Assembly: GCF_028278985.1 (NCBI RefSeq) | Contig: NZ_JANQTA010000002.1 | Location: 62,001 to 126,000 of the forward strand | Origin: Candidatus Nitrosopumilus sp. | Lineage (GTDB): Archaea > Thermoproteota > Nitrososphaeria > Nitrososphaerales > Nitrosopumilaceae | Direction of reading: 5' to 3' | Length of the DNA stretch: 64,000 bases | In this document: in pieces, positions 1 through 7,593 of the stretch | How positions within the stretch are numbered: position 1 is the stretch's first letter | Layout: every line of letters begins with the position of its first letter | Position numbers and translations under genes: made by a program | Notes under the pieces: generated by a model | Told to the model about the DNA's origin: nothing | The model's database searches: none | Seen by the model: only the letters and a program-made list of their open reading frames with translations

Positions 1-65
1 ATGGAAAAATAGCCGTCCCATAAAGAACCACTCCGGAACCTAAAACAATTGAACTGGTTAGCAGA

Positions 66-218
66 ATGACAGTTGTTAACACAGTAGAAACCATGGATAC
101 ATTTGAAAACGGTGTAGAAATAAGAGTTTGCATACTTGATCAAAAGATAAAAATGATGAGATATGAATTTAATACAAAATATGATGTTTTGAATTCGAAT
201 TATTTTAATAAACATTGA
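66..218 (+). CDS. possible 50-aa hypothetical protein
   Basis: A short open frame begins MTVVNTVETMD and ends NSNYFNKH just before the next gene. The frame stays open upstream to about position 24 with no start codon, so this could be the 3' end of a decayed or frameshifted gene rather than a complete one. I see no Shine-Dalgarno sequence and recognise no family. It lies 13 bp upstream of the ATPase gene on the same strand. Weak call. Confidence 0.3.
   Translation: MTVVNTVETMDTFENGVEIRVCILDQKIKMMRYEFNTKYDVLNSNYFNKH
203..210 (+). promoter_or_regulatory. TATA-like box for the ATPase/membrane protein pair
   Basis: The octamer TTTTAATA is centred 25.5 nt before the GTG at 232, the standard archaeal TATA-to-TSS distance. 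This suggests a leaderless transcript and supports the GTG start. Confidence 0.5.
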
Positions 219-231
219 AGAATAGTCTTGT

Positions 232-1998
232 GTGAAGCTAAAATTTAATGAAGAGCATAAATCGATTAAATCATTTGAAGATATTGAAATATCGGATTTT
301 TCCATACTTACAGGAAAAAATGGTTCAGGCAAAACACAATTACTTGAAGCCATTATGGACGGAAAAGTAATAGTGGAAGGAATTGATTCAGATAAAATAA
401 AATATTTTAACGCTGCAACTTTTCAAATTCCCAAAGAAAGTCAAATATCTAATGAATCTATCAAAAGAGAAAAACTATCCATGTGGACTTCATTCATTAC
501 TACTCCTGCAAATCGATTATCCCCCAGAGACACCTTAATACGAGCAAAAAATGCATCGTTTGGAGAAAATACACAAAGAATTGAAGATTTGTCAAAAGAA
601 AAAAACAAACCCATACTGTTATTGGAATTAGAAGATGTTGAAAATAATCAAGAGTTATTCAATAATTTAGTACAATACGAACGTGAGATTGAATCGATAA
701 AAAATCAAAATCACTTTGATCATCGAATAATAGAATTAGCATTTAACCTCAATAGTTTTGTTGATGAGATTACACAAGAAGAATTCATGGAAAAAATTAA
801 TGCTCATTCATCTGAACATCATTTTTTTGCACAGGAGATAAGCAAAATATTTGTTAATTTCAATAATTTATGTAGTATAGAATATGCAAAATTAATCAAA
901 GAAAATGAAGGGCACCAAATTATTCCAAAAGAATTCAAAGACGTTGCAGTAAAAAACGTCTTAAAAAAATATGCTGATACTTATCCTTGGGATTATCTTA
1001 ACAATCTGTTTGAATCATTTGAAGATTTTAAGTATAAGATATCCAAACCAAATGAATTTGAACTAGAGGATTTAGATGATACACAAAGTAAACAATTTAC
1101 AGCAATATTACACAATGCAGAAGATGATCTGAACATCAATTTTGATGAATTATCATCAGGTGAAAAAACACTATTGGCTATGGCACTCATGATGTTTAAC
1201 ACAGTTCTTACAAAACATTTTCCAAAATTGGTGTTGTTGGATGAGATAGATTCAGCGCTACACCCATCAATGACTCAAGATCTACTGTTTACTTTACAAA
1301 ACATATTCAAAAATCATGGAATTAAAGTAATACTAGTAACTCACTCCCCTTCAACTGTGGCGTTTGCAGAAGAAGAATCTGTTTGTATTGTGGACAGTAC
1401 ATCCGAGAATCTAATAGAAAAATCAGAACGCCAAGAGGCATTAAAGATACTAACGCAAGGATTCATGATACTTGAAGATAGCAATATCATTTTTGATGCA
1501 ATTAACAGATATGATCTCACTATATTTTCTGAAGGAAATAATGTAAAATACATAAAAACTGCAATGGAATTACAACATAACGAGCTTCTGCCAAAGGTAC
1601 ATGTTTGGGAAGGAATCGAAGGAAAAAGTAGTGTAGGACAGCTATCTATGCTATACGAATTGCTAAGTAATGTAGATTTACAGAAAAAAATTCTCATTGT
1701 ATTTGATCCTGAAGCAGAGATAAAAGTAGAAACAAATGAAGAAAAAAAGATTTTTGTGACAAAATTGAAAAGTGCTGGAAACTCATACAAAGACAGAGGA
1801 ATAGAAAGTGTACTTCCAGATTCTGCATTTGAAGGATGTTTAATTTCTGTTACTAATGAAGTAACAGGAAATGTAACAAAAAGCTTCAACGACATAAATA
1901 AAAAAACTCTTGGAGAAAAAGTAAATACTGAAAAAGATCCCACTGTTTTTGCAAACTTTAAACCATTGACTGATCAAATTGCAGAAATATTGCAGTAG
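232..1998 (+). CDS. AAA ATPase with C-terminal TOPRIM-like domain (OLD/AAA_15-type, defence-like)
   Basis: 588 aa, GTG start supported by the TATA box upstream. The N-terminal half is an ABC/SMC-type ATPase: Walker A GKNGSGKTQLLE (about residue 29), an ABC signature LSSGEKTLLAMALM (about 308), Walker B LVLLDEIDSALHPS (about 335) and an H-loop VTHSP. The long insertion between Walker A and the signature is helical, as in OLD-family ATPases. The C-terminal part has FSEGNNVKYI followed by ILIVFDPEAE, which resembles the E and DxD motifs of a TOPRIM or DUF4435 nuclease, though the second motif is DPE rather than a clean DxD. Related fused proteins act in phage defence (OLD, Gabija A, PARIS). The next gene, 12 bp downstream, encodes a small membrane protein, so the two probably form a unit. 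The ATPase assignment is firm; nuclease activity and a defence role are inference. Confidence 0.75.
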   Translation: MKLKFNEEHKSIKSFEDIEISDFSILTGKNGSGKTQLLEAIMDGKVIVEGIDSDKIKYFNAATFQIPKESQISNESIKREKLSMWTSFITTPANRLSPRDTLIRAKNASFGENTQRIEDLSKEKNKPILLLELEDVENNQELFNNLVQYEREIESIKNQNHFDHRIIELAFNLNSFVDEITQEEFMEKINAHSSEHHFFAQEISKIFVNFNNLCSIEYAKLIKENEGHQIIPKEFKDVAVKNVLKKYADTYPWDYLNNLFESFEDFKYKISKPNEFELEDLDDTQSKQFTAILHNAEDDLNINFDELSSGEKTLLAMALMMFNTVLTKHFPKLVLLDEIDSALHPSMTQDLLFTLQNIFKNHGIKVILVTHSPSTVAFAEEESVCIVDSTSENLIEKSERQEALKILTQGFMILEDSNIIFDAINRYDLTIFSEGNNVKYIKTAMELQHNELLPKVHVWEGIEGKSSVGQLSMLYELLSNVDLQKKILIVFDPEAEIKVETNEEKKIFVTKLKSAGNSYKDRGIESVLPDSAFEGCLISVTNEVTGNVTKSFNDINKKTLGEKVNTEKDPTVFANFKPLTDQIAEILQ

Positions 1999-2009
1999 GA
2001 ATAAGAACA

Positions 2010-2465
2010 ATGGCTGAAATTACACAGGAAATTTTGATGTTATTAGGAGTCATCATTAGTGCAGGAGGAATTTCAGGGGCAATTTTTTACAATGCTTTAA
2101 AGCTGAAACAAAACACAAAATCACAATACTATCAGATTCTGAAAGATATTGATGAACGACATCATCAAATTGAAGAGTATTATGATGATCCTCATAAACA
2201 ACTAATGCATAGAGTGAATTTTGGTCAATTCATGAAACAATTAATTGATATGAAAATCATTCCAAAAAAATTTTTGATTCAAACATACAAATATGATTTT
2301 TCTGATGCATTGTGGATCCTGAATAGAATGGAAGAAAGGCACAGAAATGAACCCGATAGTATTGAATTTGTGAAATTTTGTGATGAAAATAACATTATAG
2401 AATCCGAACCAGATAAACAACTACAAGACATTATGTACAACATCAACAAAAATAATCAAAAATAG
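2010..2465 (+). CDS. small single-pass membrane protein paired with the ATPase
   Basis: 151 aa. One hydrophobic segment lies near the N-terminus (about residues 8-28, MLLGVIISAGGISGAIFY), followed by a long charged, mostly helical cytoplasmic part (ERHHQIEEYYDD, LNRMEERHRNEP). No enzymatic motif is visible. The gene starts 12 bp after the ATPase stop, so the two are almost certainly cotranscribed. Small transmembrane proteins beside AAA ATPases are often effectors or sensors in defence modules, but this family is not one I can name. Function unknown. Confidence 0.6.
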   Translation: MAEITQEILMLLGVIISAGGISGAIFYNALKLKQNTKSQYYQILKDIDERHHQIEEYYDDPHKQLMHRVNFGQFMKQLIDMKIIPKKFLIQTYKYDFSDALWILNRMEERHRNEPDSIEFVKFCDENNIIESEPDKQLQDIMYNINKNNQK

Positions 2466-2618
2466 GTTCTGACCATATCAAGGAATAACTATCATTTCTT
2501 TGGAACCCATAAATTACATCATGAAAGTAATAGAATTTTCATAAATTGGTTCTACTTACTGCTAGAGGGATTTTATGATTGTTATAGATAATATGACAGT
2601 TATTTGATTATAACAAGA

Positions 2619-2652
2619 GTGTAGGAGGGATTAACCTCCAAGATTCATACAC
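2619..2652. other. imperfect hairpin in the 2466-2836 gap
   Basis: GTGTA-GGAGG-GATTAA-CCTCC-AAGATTCA-TACAC can fold into a 5-bp inner stem with a 6-nt loop and a 5-bp outer stem separated by an 8-nt one-sided bulge. It sits in the 371-bp gap between the convergent ends of the ATPase/membrane pair (+) and a leftward cluster (-). I see no convincing ORF in this gap. It may be a small RNA or a termination structure. Confidence 0.25.
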
Positions 2653-2836
2653 CCTGAGACTTGCAATAACAAGACCAGAAATCCTGAAATGCCTGTCAAT
2701 GGATACCCGACCACATGTTTTTTATTTTGTTGTATGAGTTTCCACATAATTTGTAAAAAGTCAAATTAACTATATGAGATTTTTGGTAAAACAGTTTCTA
2801 AGGAAATACATTGATCAAAGAAATGAAAATGTTTCA

Positions 2837-3181
2837 TTAATCTTTGATTGAATCCTTGATACTTTTCAGAATATCGTTTTTTGGTTTCTCTTCTTTCTCC
2901 TGATCAGATAATTCTTCTAGTGCAATTGCTGTAAGTTTTGTTTTTCTATCCTTATTCAAATCTAAAATACTGACTTCCTTTTCAGATTCTCTCAGCGTAT
3001 TTGATAGTGGATTATCAGGAGATTCGGGTTCTTCGGGTTCAAAGACAATATCAAAATCAATGTAGGACCAATACTTCCTCCATGAACGAGGCAACTGTTC
3101 AATTATTTCCGGATCACAGGAGTAATTTAACAATCCATCTTCTCTAACAGGCATTCCTAATGGAAATTTGATGTGAATCAT
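2837..3181 (-). CDS. hypothetical acidic protein, 114 aa
   Basis: Starts with ATG overlapping the TAA of the upstream gene (TAATG), so it is translationally coupled to the 91-aa zinc protein. The first half has hydrophobic and aromatic character (PRSWRKYWSYIDFDIVF); the second half is charged and low-complexity (PEEPESPDNPL, EKEEKPKND), probably disordered. No known domain recognised. It is the last gene of a leftward cluster in the accessory region, probably a gene of the integrated element. Confidence 0.55.
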   Translation of the reverse strand: MIHIKFPLGMPVREDGLLNYSCDPEIIEQLPRSWRKYWSYIDFDIVFEPEEPESPDNPLSNTLRESEKEVSILDLNKDRKTKLTAIALEELSDQEKEEKPKNDILKSIKDSIKD

Positions 3182-3456
3182 TATGCAGAGACAGTTGGTT
3201 CTAACCTTTCAACATAGGAATCTAGTTCATTTTCAGTTATCGAATATTTGGATTGACTCTTTAATGCACATTTTACACAATAAAATCCACGTACACAATT
3301 TTTGCTTATGGACAAGAACACATGAACATCTTTCCAAAAACTATTGGATAGTGGGATAGTACACACATCACAAATTGCTGAACCTCTGCATTTTGTTGTC
3401 AATCCTATAGGACCAGATTTTTTACTCATGTGAATCCCCTGATGAATAATTTTCAT
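3181..3456 (-). CDS. small putative zinc-binding protein
   Basis: 91 aa from the first ATG; a second ATG at 3429 (MSKKSGPIG) is preceded by AGGGGA and may be the true start. Cysteines are arranged as C(x5)CDVC, then NCVRGFYCVKC, consistent with one four-cysteine zinc site. The family is unknown. It is followed by the overlapping 114-aa gene and sits in the leftward cluster of membrane and small proteins. Confidence 0.55.
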   Translation of the reverse strand: MKIIHQGIHMSKKSGPIGLTTKCRGSAICDVCTIPLSNSFWKDVHVFLSISKNCVRGFYCVKCALKSQSKYSITENELDSYVERLEPTVSA

Positions 3457-3482
3457 AAGGTGTGCTAGAGATACTATTCATA

Positions 3483-3872
3483 CTACACGCCTCTCAACCA
3501 ACCGATGACCGAACGAGCAACAAGGATAGCGTATATGCTAACCAACATTGTAACGAACCATTGATCAATCCCAAATAAGGCTAGCATCCAGAAGGGGTAG
3601 GTGCCGGTGATAAGTGCAATCAGTTCCCAAATAACATAGCTTTGGGCAGTAATTGCTGTTTCTACGCGGTCATAAAATGTCGAATTAGTCGTAAAGTTTG
3701 CAGTTACAATATTTGTCGTTCTTTCATTGAATTCGTCTATTTGCAGATACCCTACAATAGAAGATTTGATAGGCTCACCAGTCACAGGAGAAACAATGTC
3801 AATATGATATACATCAGCCACAGTATATTGAAAACCGATAAACATGAAGCCTAAAACATACATGAAAATCAT
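3483..3872 (-). CDS. membrane protein, hypothetical (129 aa)
   Basis: The N-terminus (MIFMYVLGFMFIGFQYTVA) is a signal peptide or first membrane segment. A polar, Asn/Thr-rich extracellular stretch follows (NIVTANFTTNSTFYDR), then two hydrophobic segments (about residues 83-100 and 104-123) with a basic end WLRGV. Topology therefore suggests an outside loop of about 60 residues anchored by C-terminal helices. No family recognised. It is clustered with another small membrane protein and could be a surface or virion component of the integrated element. Confidence 0.6.
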   Translation of the reverse strand: MIFMYVLGFMFIGFQYTVADVYHIDIVSPVTGEPIKSSIVGYLQIDEFNERTTNIVTANFTTNSTFYDRVETAITAQSYVIWELIALITGTYPFWMLALFGIDQWFVTMLVSIYAILVARSVIGWLRGV

Positions 3873-3892
3873 AATGATGAGAGCTTTGTCTA

Positions 3893-4093
3893 TTATTGCA
3901 CCTTCAACCTCTTTTGAATTGATTGTTTGAGTTCTGGTTTTCCTTCAATGTAACCAAAGACAACCCATAAGAAAAATCCAAATCCTAATGAAAATACAAA
4001 TGCTTCAGGACTTTCCATTGCAACACTAAACAAAATCATAACAATTCCAGCAAAAATAATTGAGATTTGCCAAAGTTTAGAAGGATTATTCAA
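3893..4093 (-). CDS. two-helix small membrane protein (66 aa)
   Basis: Two hydrophobic segments, SIIFAGIVMILFSVAM and AFVFSLGFGFFLWVVFG, separated by a short MESPE turn, followed by a basic tail (KQSIQKRLKVQ). The start overlaps the end of the upstream 110-aa gene by 8 bp, indicating an operon. The small hairpin topology with a charged tail is common in holin-like or accessory membrane proteins of mobile elements, but nothing here proves a function. Confidence 0.5.
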   Translation of the reverse strand: MNNPSKLWQISIIFAGIVMILFSVAMESPEAFVFSLGFGFFLWVVFGYIEGKPELKQSIQKRLKVQ

Positions 4094-4418
4094 TTTTACC
4101 CTCCTTGATTTGTTGTGTTAGTTGTTCAAAGATTGAATGTCCAGTTAAATCAATTACTTCAATAGAGTATCCATTCCATTTTGATTCAGATATTTTTTCT
4201 GATAAAGCATAATAGAAAATGTCGAGTAACATTATTCCTTCATGTTGTTTTTTAATTGTATAATCATTAATCAATGAAGTTGTAGTAAACAAAAAACCAT
4301 TACACCAATACAAACTAGGATCTGGAGTTACAGCTTCCATCTTTGTTAATTCGTCAACAGAAGTTTTCAAGAAATTTGTAATTACAATTTTTTTAATTTC
4401 CAATTTGGAGACTTTCAT
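4086..4418 (-). CDS. hypothetical protein, 110 aa, first gene of leftward cluster
   Basis: Starts at ATG 4418 (MKVSKLEIKKIVITNF). It is mixed alpha/beta in composition, with one cysteine and a DLTGHSIFEQL segment near the end. No domain recognised. A TATA-like TTAAAAATA on the minus strand, lying inside the first copy of a 21-bp direct repeat, is about 28 nt upstream and probably drives the cluster that runs to 2837 as one transcript. Confidence 0.5.
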   Translation of the reverse strand: MKVSKLEIKKIVITNFLKTSVDELTKMEAVTPDPSLYWCNGFLFTTTSLINDYTIKKQHEGIMLLDIFYYALSEKISESKWNGYSIEVIDLTGHSIFEQLTQQIKEGKIE

Positions 4419-4435
4419 ATCAACAATGTAAACCT

Positions 4436-4456
4436 AGTTGGTATTTTTAAGACGTT
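4436..4456 (+). repeat. 21-bp direct repeat, copy 1
   Basis: Identical to the sequence at 5266-5286. Read leftward, this copy contains a TATA-like box for the gene starting at 4418. The two copies enclose about 830 bp of hairpin-rich, mostly non-coding DNA. Confidence 0.8.
4442..4450 (-). promoter_or_regulatory. TATA-like box for the leftward cluster
   Basis: TTAAAAATA on the minus strand is centred about 28 nt from the ATG at 4418 and lies within the 21-bp repeat copy. Confidence 0.4.
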
Positions 4457-4472
4457 GAACGTAAATTAAAAA

Positions 4473-4519
4473 AAGAAAGAGAGATGAAGAAACAATAGAA
4501 TATTTTTTCTCTCTTTCTT
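4473..4519. repeat. 12-bp inverted repeat (purine/pyrimidine stem)
   Basis: AAGAAAGAGAGA at 4473-4484 is exactly complementary to TCTCTCTTTCTT at 4508-4519, with a 23-nt AT-rich loop. Each arm is purely purine or pyrimidine. It lies upstream of both flanking gene clusters, so it is not an obvious terminator for either. Confidence 0.6.
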
Positions 4520-4648
4520 ACTTGCACAGTAGATACAAAAATAATTTGAATAGTGAATTATTAAATTCTTTATTTGAAAATTATTCTAAAAACATCAAAA
4601 ATAAAAATGTCCAAATGAAACGAAAAAGTGTGTTCTGTTTGTTCTATT

Positions 4649-4669
4649 TTCTCAGAACTCCTCTGAGAA
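4649..4669. repeat. 8-bp hairpin TTCTCAGA-N5-TCTGAGAA
   Basis: Perfect 8-bp stem with a 5-nt loop in the non-coding stretch between the leftward cluster and the helicase operon. A related CTGAGAGG stem occurs at 5179-5202. Confidence 0.5.
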
Positions 4670-4747
4670 ATATGAAAAAACAAAATCAAAACTGAATAAT
4701 AAAAAAGTCTTGGAAATAAATAGAACATAATATTCTCCTATTCTGGA

Positions 4748-4761
4748 TAGTATACATACTA
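4748..4761. promoter_or_regulatory. inverted repeat TAGTAT-N2-ATACTA, copy 1
   Basis: Perfect 6-bp half-sites around a 2-bp spacer (AC). A second copy with spacer AG lies 34 bp downstream. Paired palindromes in front of a replication operon look like operator or initiator-binding sites. Confidence 0.5.
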
Positions 4762-4781
4762 CGAATATAGGTAATATTAGA

Positions 4782-4795
4782 TAGTATAGATACTA
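4782..4795. promoter_or_regulatory. inverted repeat TAGTAT-N2-ATACTA, copy 2
   Basis: Same half-sites as the copy at 4748, start-to-start spacing 34 bp (about three helical turns), so the two could be bound cooperatively from one face. Confidence 0.5.
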
Positions 4796-4852
4796 TAATC
4801 GCTGATATAATGTGTGTTTTGTACGATATTCATAATAGTTATAAACAACTAT

Positions 4853-4872
4853 GTCACTATACATATAGTGAC
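4853..4872. promoter_or_regulatory. 20-bp near-palindrome GTCACTATA-N2-TATAGTGAC
   Basis: Perfect 9-bp arms around a CA spacer; the inner part (ACTATA..TATAGT) resembles the two TAGTAT-type palindromes upstream. Candidate operator or origin motif of the integrated element. Confidence 0.5.
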
Positions 4873-4962
4873 GTTGAAACATACCATAAACTTTGAAAAC
4901 AAAGACATGAAGTCTTACTGTCAAAGTGGTAGCCAAGTTTCTGAGGAGGACATCACAAATAA

Positions 4963-5250
4963 TTTGTTCTGTTCGGTACTTGGAGGTTTTGGATTCTGAG
5001 AGCTCCTGCAAATTATACTTTAAAGATTAAAACTTTACAAGATTTCAATAATGTTGTTCCAAGATTATTAAGAAGTAAGACTGTTGAAATCTTAGAAGAA
5101 TTATTTACAGAGTTTGTAAATTCCCAACCTAAAAACAAATCATTTGATGATTTAATTAAATTATTTATAGAAAAAAATCTGAGAGGGTCCAAATCCTCTC
5201 AGACTATGCTAAAAGAAACGTCCAAGCCAACCAAGAAGGGAGGTTTCTGA
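4963..5250 (+). pseudogene. start-less reading frame of about 84-95 codons (gene remnant?)
   Basis: An open frame with protein-like composition runs to the TGA at 5248-5250. It contains LQDFNNVVPRLLRS, TVEILEELFTEF and KSFDDLIKLFIEKN, which look like amphipathic helices. There is no ATG, GTG or TTG in frame; only CTG codons (for example 4996) are available. A stop precedes it at 4960. It lies between the two 21-bp repeats, so it may be the 3' part of a gene whose start was lost by recombination. No family recognised. Confidence 0.4.
5179..5202. repeat. 8-bp hairpin CTGAGAGG-N8-CCTCTCAG
   Basis: Perfect 8-bp GC-richer stem with an 8-nt loop within the start-less frame, just upstream of the helicase operon. 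Without a following T-tract it is not a clear terminator. Confidence 0.45.
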
Positions 5251-5265
5251 TACTGATCAATAGAC

Positions 5266-5286
5266 AGTTGGTATTTTTAAGACGTT
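5266..5286 (+). repeat. 21-bp direct repeat, copy 2
   Basis: Identical to 4436-4456 and in the same orientation. It overlaps the first codons (TTG at 5268) of the C2H2-like gene, so the annotated N-terminus of that gene may itself be a product of the duplication. Confidence 0.8.
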
Positions 5287-5510
5287 ACGAGGGATTACAA
5301 TGTTGTGAGTGCCATTGGAATCAAATGTATGCAAATAGAAAATTAAAGATCTTCAAAGATATGAATTCCTTTAGTAACCATCTTACTAAATCCCATACAT
5401 TAACTGAAGAAAGAAAGAAGAAAATCAAAACTATAGCAAAAGCATATCTAAAATCTGATAAAAAGAAGTCTTTCATTGAATTATGTTATGAAAAGGGGGT
5501 AATTTTTTGA
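5268..5510 (+). CDS. small C2H2-like zinc-finger protein
   Basis: Up to 80 aa from TTG 5268. CCECHWNQ followed by SFSNHLTKSH matches the C-x2-C ... F-x2-HL-x3-H spacing of a single C2H2 finger; the rest is lysine-rich (EERKKKIKTIAKAYLKSDKKK), which fits DNA binding. The start is uncertain because TTG 5268 lies inside the 21-bp repeat and a later ATG would remove the first cysteines. Its TGA overlaps the TTG of the next gene by 4 bp (TTGA), placing it first in the helicase operon. Probably a regulator of element replication or copy number (inference). Confidence 0.55.
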   Translation: MVFLRRYEGLQCCECHWNQMYANRKLKIFKDMNSFSNHLTKSHTLTEERKKKIKTIAKAYLKSDKKKSFIELCYEKGVIF

Positions 5511-5761
5511 ATAGAACACAGAGCAATCCATTAGGATTAATCAAGAAGGTTACTGAAAACCATGCAAATCATACAACATATCAAAAGACATGCAAAGAAT
5601 GTGTCAATGGAAAATTAAAGAAAGAAAACAGTATGATTCCATGTCCTAAATGTGGACTCTATACTCTCCATGAAACTACATCAAAGATAAGCAGAGATTT
5701 AGAAGTTTACATTTACTGCTCTGCTTGTCACTTACACCTAGGGAGGACCGACAATTGGTAG
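5507..5761 (+). CDS. two-site zinc-ribbon protein in the helicase operon
   Basis: 84 aa, TTG start overlapping the previous stop. Three cysteine pairs are visible: TCKEC, PCPKCG and YCSACH. Together they suggest a zinc ribbon plus an additional Cys pair. Its TAG overlaps the likely TTG start of the helicase gene, so expression is coupled. Small zinc proteins next to D5-type helicases are often replication or transcription accessories, but no specific family is recognised. Confidence 0.6.
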   Translation: MNRTQSNPLGLIKKVTENHANHTTYQKTCKECVNGKLKKENSMIPCPKCGLYTLHETTSKISRDLEVYIYCSACHLHLGRTDNW

Positions 5762-7593
5762 CAATCACTAACTGTAAAGAATGCCTATCTGGGAGGTATG
5801 AGAATTGTAAAAATCCTAAGAATTGTCCATTGGGTAAAGAATACAATTCAAAGAACAGCCCTATTGAATCCAAACTAGTAGATACAACTGGAAAGAAAAC
5901 ATTCTACCTATCAAAATTCTGTCCTTGGGAAGAAATAGACATGTCTTTAGAGGAATTCAAAGAAGAGTGTGAAAGTTTAGATCCTTTCATTGGTGGACTA
6001 CGAATAACTGAGTTTCTTGCTGTTAACAGACAAGTAATTGATAAAAAGAAAATTGCAAAGGAAATCAAATCATGGTCTGACTTCAAAGGCTATGAATTTG
6101 AAATAAAAGACATTGAGAAAATTATCAATGCTGTTTGGGAGGATAATGATAGTTTCAATGCAATAAAGGAAACTGCATTCAAGATGGGATTAGAAAAGAA
6201 AGAGATTCTTTTGGAACGAGATCAATTCATCGAAGTTTCTGAATGGATTAAAGGAAGATACCACATTAAACGTGTGGAATTAACTGGAGAGTTATTATTC
6301 TTCAATGATCAGTATTATGACAATGATGCTGAACAGTTAATCAGAAGAACTGCAAGAAAGTGTATTTCTAAATCAAAGAACGTTGACATGAATGAAGTTG
6401 TAAATTACATTAAGGATTCATGTAAGATAATTAAAAGTGATGACATTGAAAAATATGTTCATCTAAAATGTTTGCTCAATGGAACTTTTAACATCATCAA
6501 GGGGACCTTTGAAGAAAGTTTCAGTCCTGAAAACATCATTCTAAATCAGATACCTCACAACTTTGTAAAGAAAGGAAAACATTCTACAATTGAAAAGAGA
6601 GTAAAAGAAATAGCTCCTGATGACAAAGACAGACAATCATATTTTGATTTTGGCTCAACCTGTTTACATCCGTATACTGGAATAGATATCCAATTGGGAG
6701 AGGTTGGAATTCCAGGAACGGGTAAAACCCAGTTGATTACATTACTTCAATATGTTTTAGGTTCTGACAATGTAACAAATGCAACAACTCATAGTATAGC
6801 TAAAGATGAAACGACTCAGAAAGATGTAGCTTACTCTTTTCTAAACATTGATGAAGAATTAAGAAGTGATGACGTAAGAAACATTGAAACTTTGAAAAAG
6901 TGGATTACTCAAGGAAGATTTACAGCTAGAAGCATTTATGGGCATAACACAAACTTCAGGCCAACATCAAGACTCATGTTTGCAACAAACACAATTTATG
7001 AAATAACAAATCCTGAAGATGCTTTAGCAATGTATGAAAGAACTCATTTAATCAAACTCACTCAAAAATTCAGACATACAAAGAAAGAAATCAAAAACGT
7101 ATTTGAAAACATCAAGGAAAAAGAATTTGATTCATTTATCTCATATCTTCTAAAAAATGCAACAAAAATTTACAAAAACAAATCCATCAAGTATCCACAG
7201 ACAACAGAGCAGACAGAATCATTATGGAATGAATTTGGAAATCAAGTAAGAGCATTCATTGATGAATGGATTGAAAAGGATATTTCATTCAAAGAAGAGG
7301 CTTCAAAAATTTGGGAAAAATTCTTCAATGAATCTAGCATGAGAGGAGTCAAGCCAAGAGGTAAAAATCAATTCTATGACAAGTTTAATGAGATCATAGG
7401 AAACACTTCAACCAAAATCAGAGAGGATGACATTACATTCTATGGTTATCCTGGAATTAGACTAAAGACAGTTGATGAGAAAGAAAACCAAGAAAGAATT
7501 GATCAGACTCCAAAGGGTAGGGTTCTCAAGAAACTTAATCACCTTGATGAATCAGACCCCATCTTCAAAGAAATAAGGAAGTTGATTGCTTGA
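5755..7593 (+). CDS. SF3 replication helicase (phage/plasmid D5/P4-type primase-helicase)
   Basis: I prefer TTG 5755 (MVAITNCKECLS) over 5725 because GGGAGG precedes it and it overlaps the previous stop; this gives 612 aa. An N-terminal cysteine cluster (CKECLSGRYENC, CPLG) may bind zinc. The central domain has Walker A GIPGTGKTQL (about residue 318), Walker B FLNIDEEL and sensor motif C SRLMFATNTI, the hallmark order of superfamily 3 helicases found in replication proteins of plasmids, viruses and integrated elements. No archaeal-eukaryotic primase catalytic motif was seen in the N-terminal half. It is the central gene of an operon with 4-bp overlaps on both sides and is the best evidence that this region is an integrated replicon. 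Confidence 0.85.
   Translation: MVAITNCKECLSGRYENCKNPKNCPLGKEYNSKNSPIESKLVDTTGKKTFYLSKFCPWEEIDMSLEEFKEECESLDPFIGGLRITEFLAVNRQVIDKKKIAKEIKSWSDFKGYEFEIKDIEKIINAVWEDNDSFNAIKETAFKMGLEKKEILLERDQFIEVSEWIKGRYHIKRVELTGELLFFNDQYYDNDAEQLIRRTARKCISKSKNVDMNEVVNYIKDSCKIIKSDDIEKYVHLKCLLNGTFNIIKGTFEESFSPENIILNQIPHNFVKKGKHSTIEKRVKEIAPDDKDRQSYFDFGSTCLHPYTGIDIQLGEVGIPGTGKTQLITLLQYVLGSDNVTNATTHSIAKDETTQKDVAYSFLNIDEELRSDDVRNIETLKKWITQGRFTARSIYGHNTNFRPTSRLMFATNTIYEITNPEDALAMYERTHLIKLTQKFRHTKKEIKNVFENIKEKEFDSFISYLLKNATKIYKNKSIKYPQTTEQTESLWNEFGNQVRAFIDEWIEKDISFKEEASKIWEKFFNESSMRGVKPRGKNQFYDKFNEIIGNTSTKIREDDITFYGYPGIRLKTVDEKENQERIDQTPKGRVLKKLNHLDESDPIFKEIRKLIA

Noticed and set aside
1341-1943. 200-aa minus-strand ORF
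   Set aside because: Lies entirely opposite the ATPase gene, is Ser/Phe-rich as expected for an antisense of AT-rich coding sequence, and shows no motif.
232-2465. Direct assignment as PARIS or Gabija
   Set aside because: The ATPase is similar in type, but the partner gene is a small membrane protein, not AriB or the GajB helicase, and the TOPRIM motif is atypical.
4436-5286. 21-bp direct repeats as attL/attR of the element
   Set aside because: They enclose only about 0.83 kb with no integrase or helicase, so they cannot be the ends of the element.
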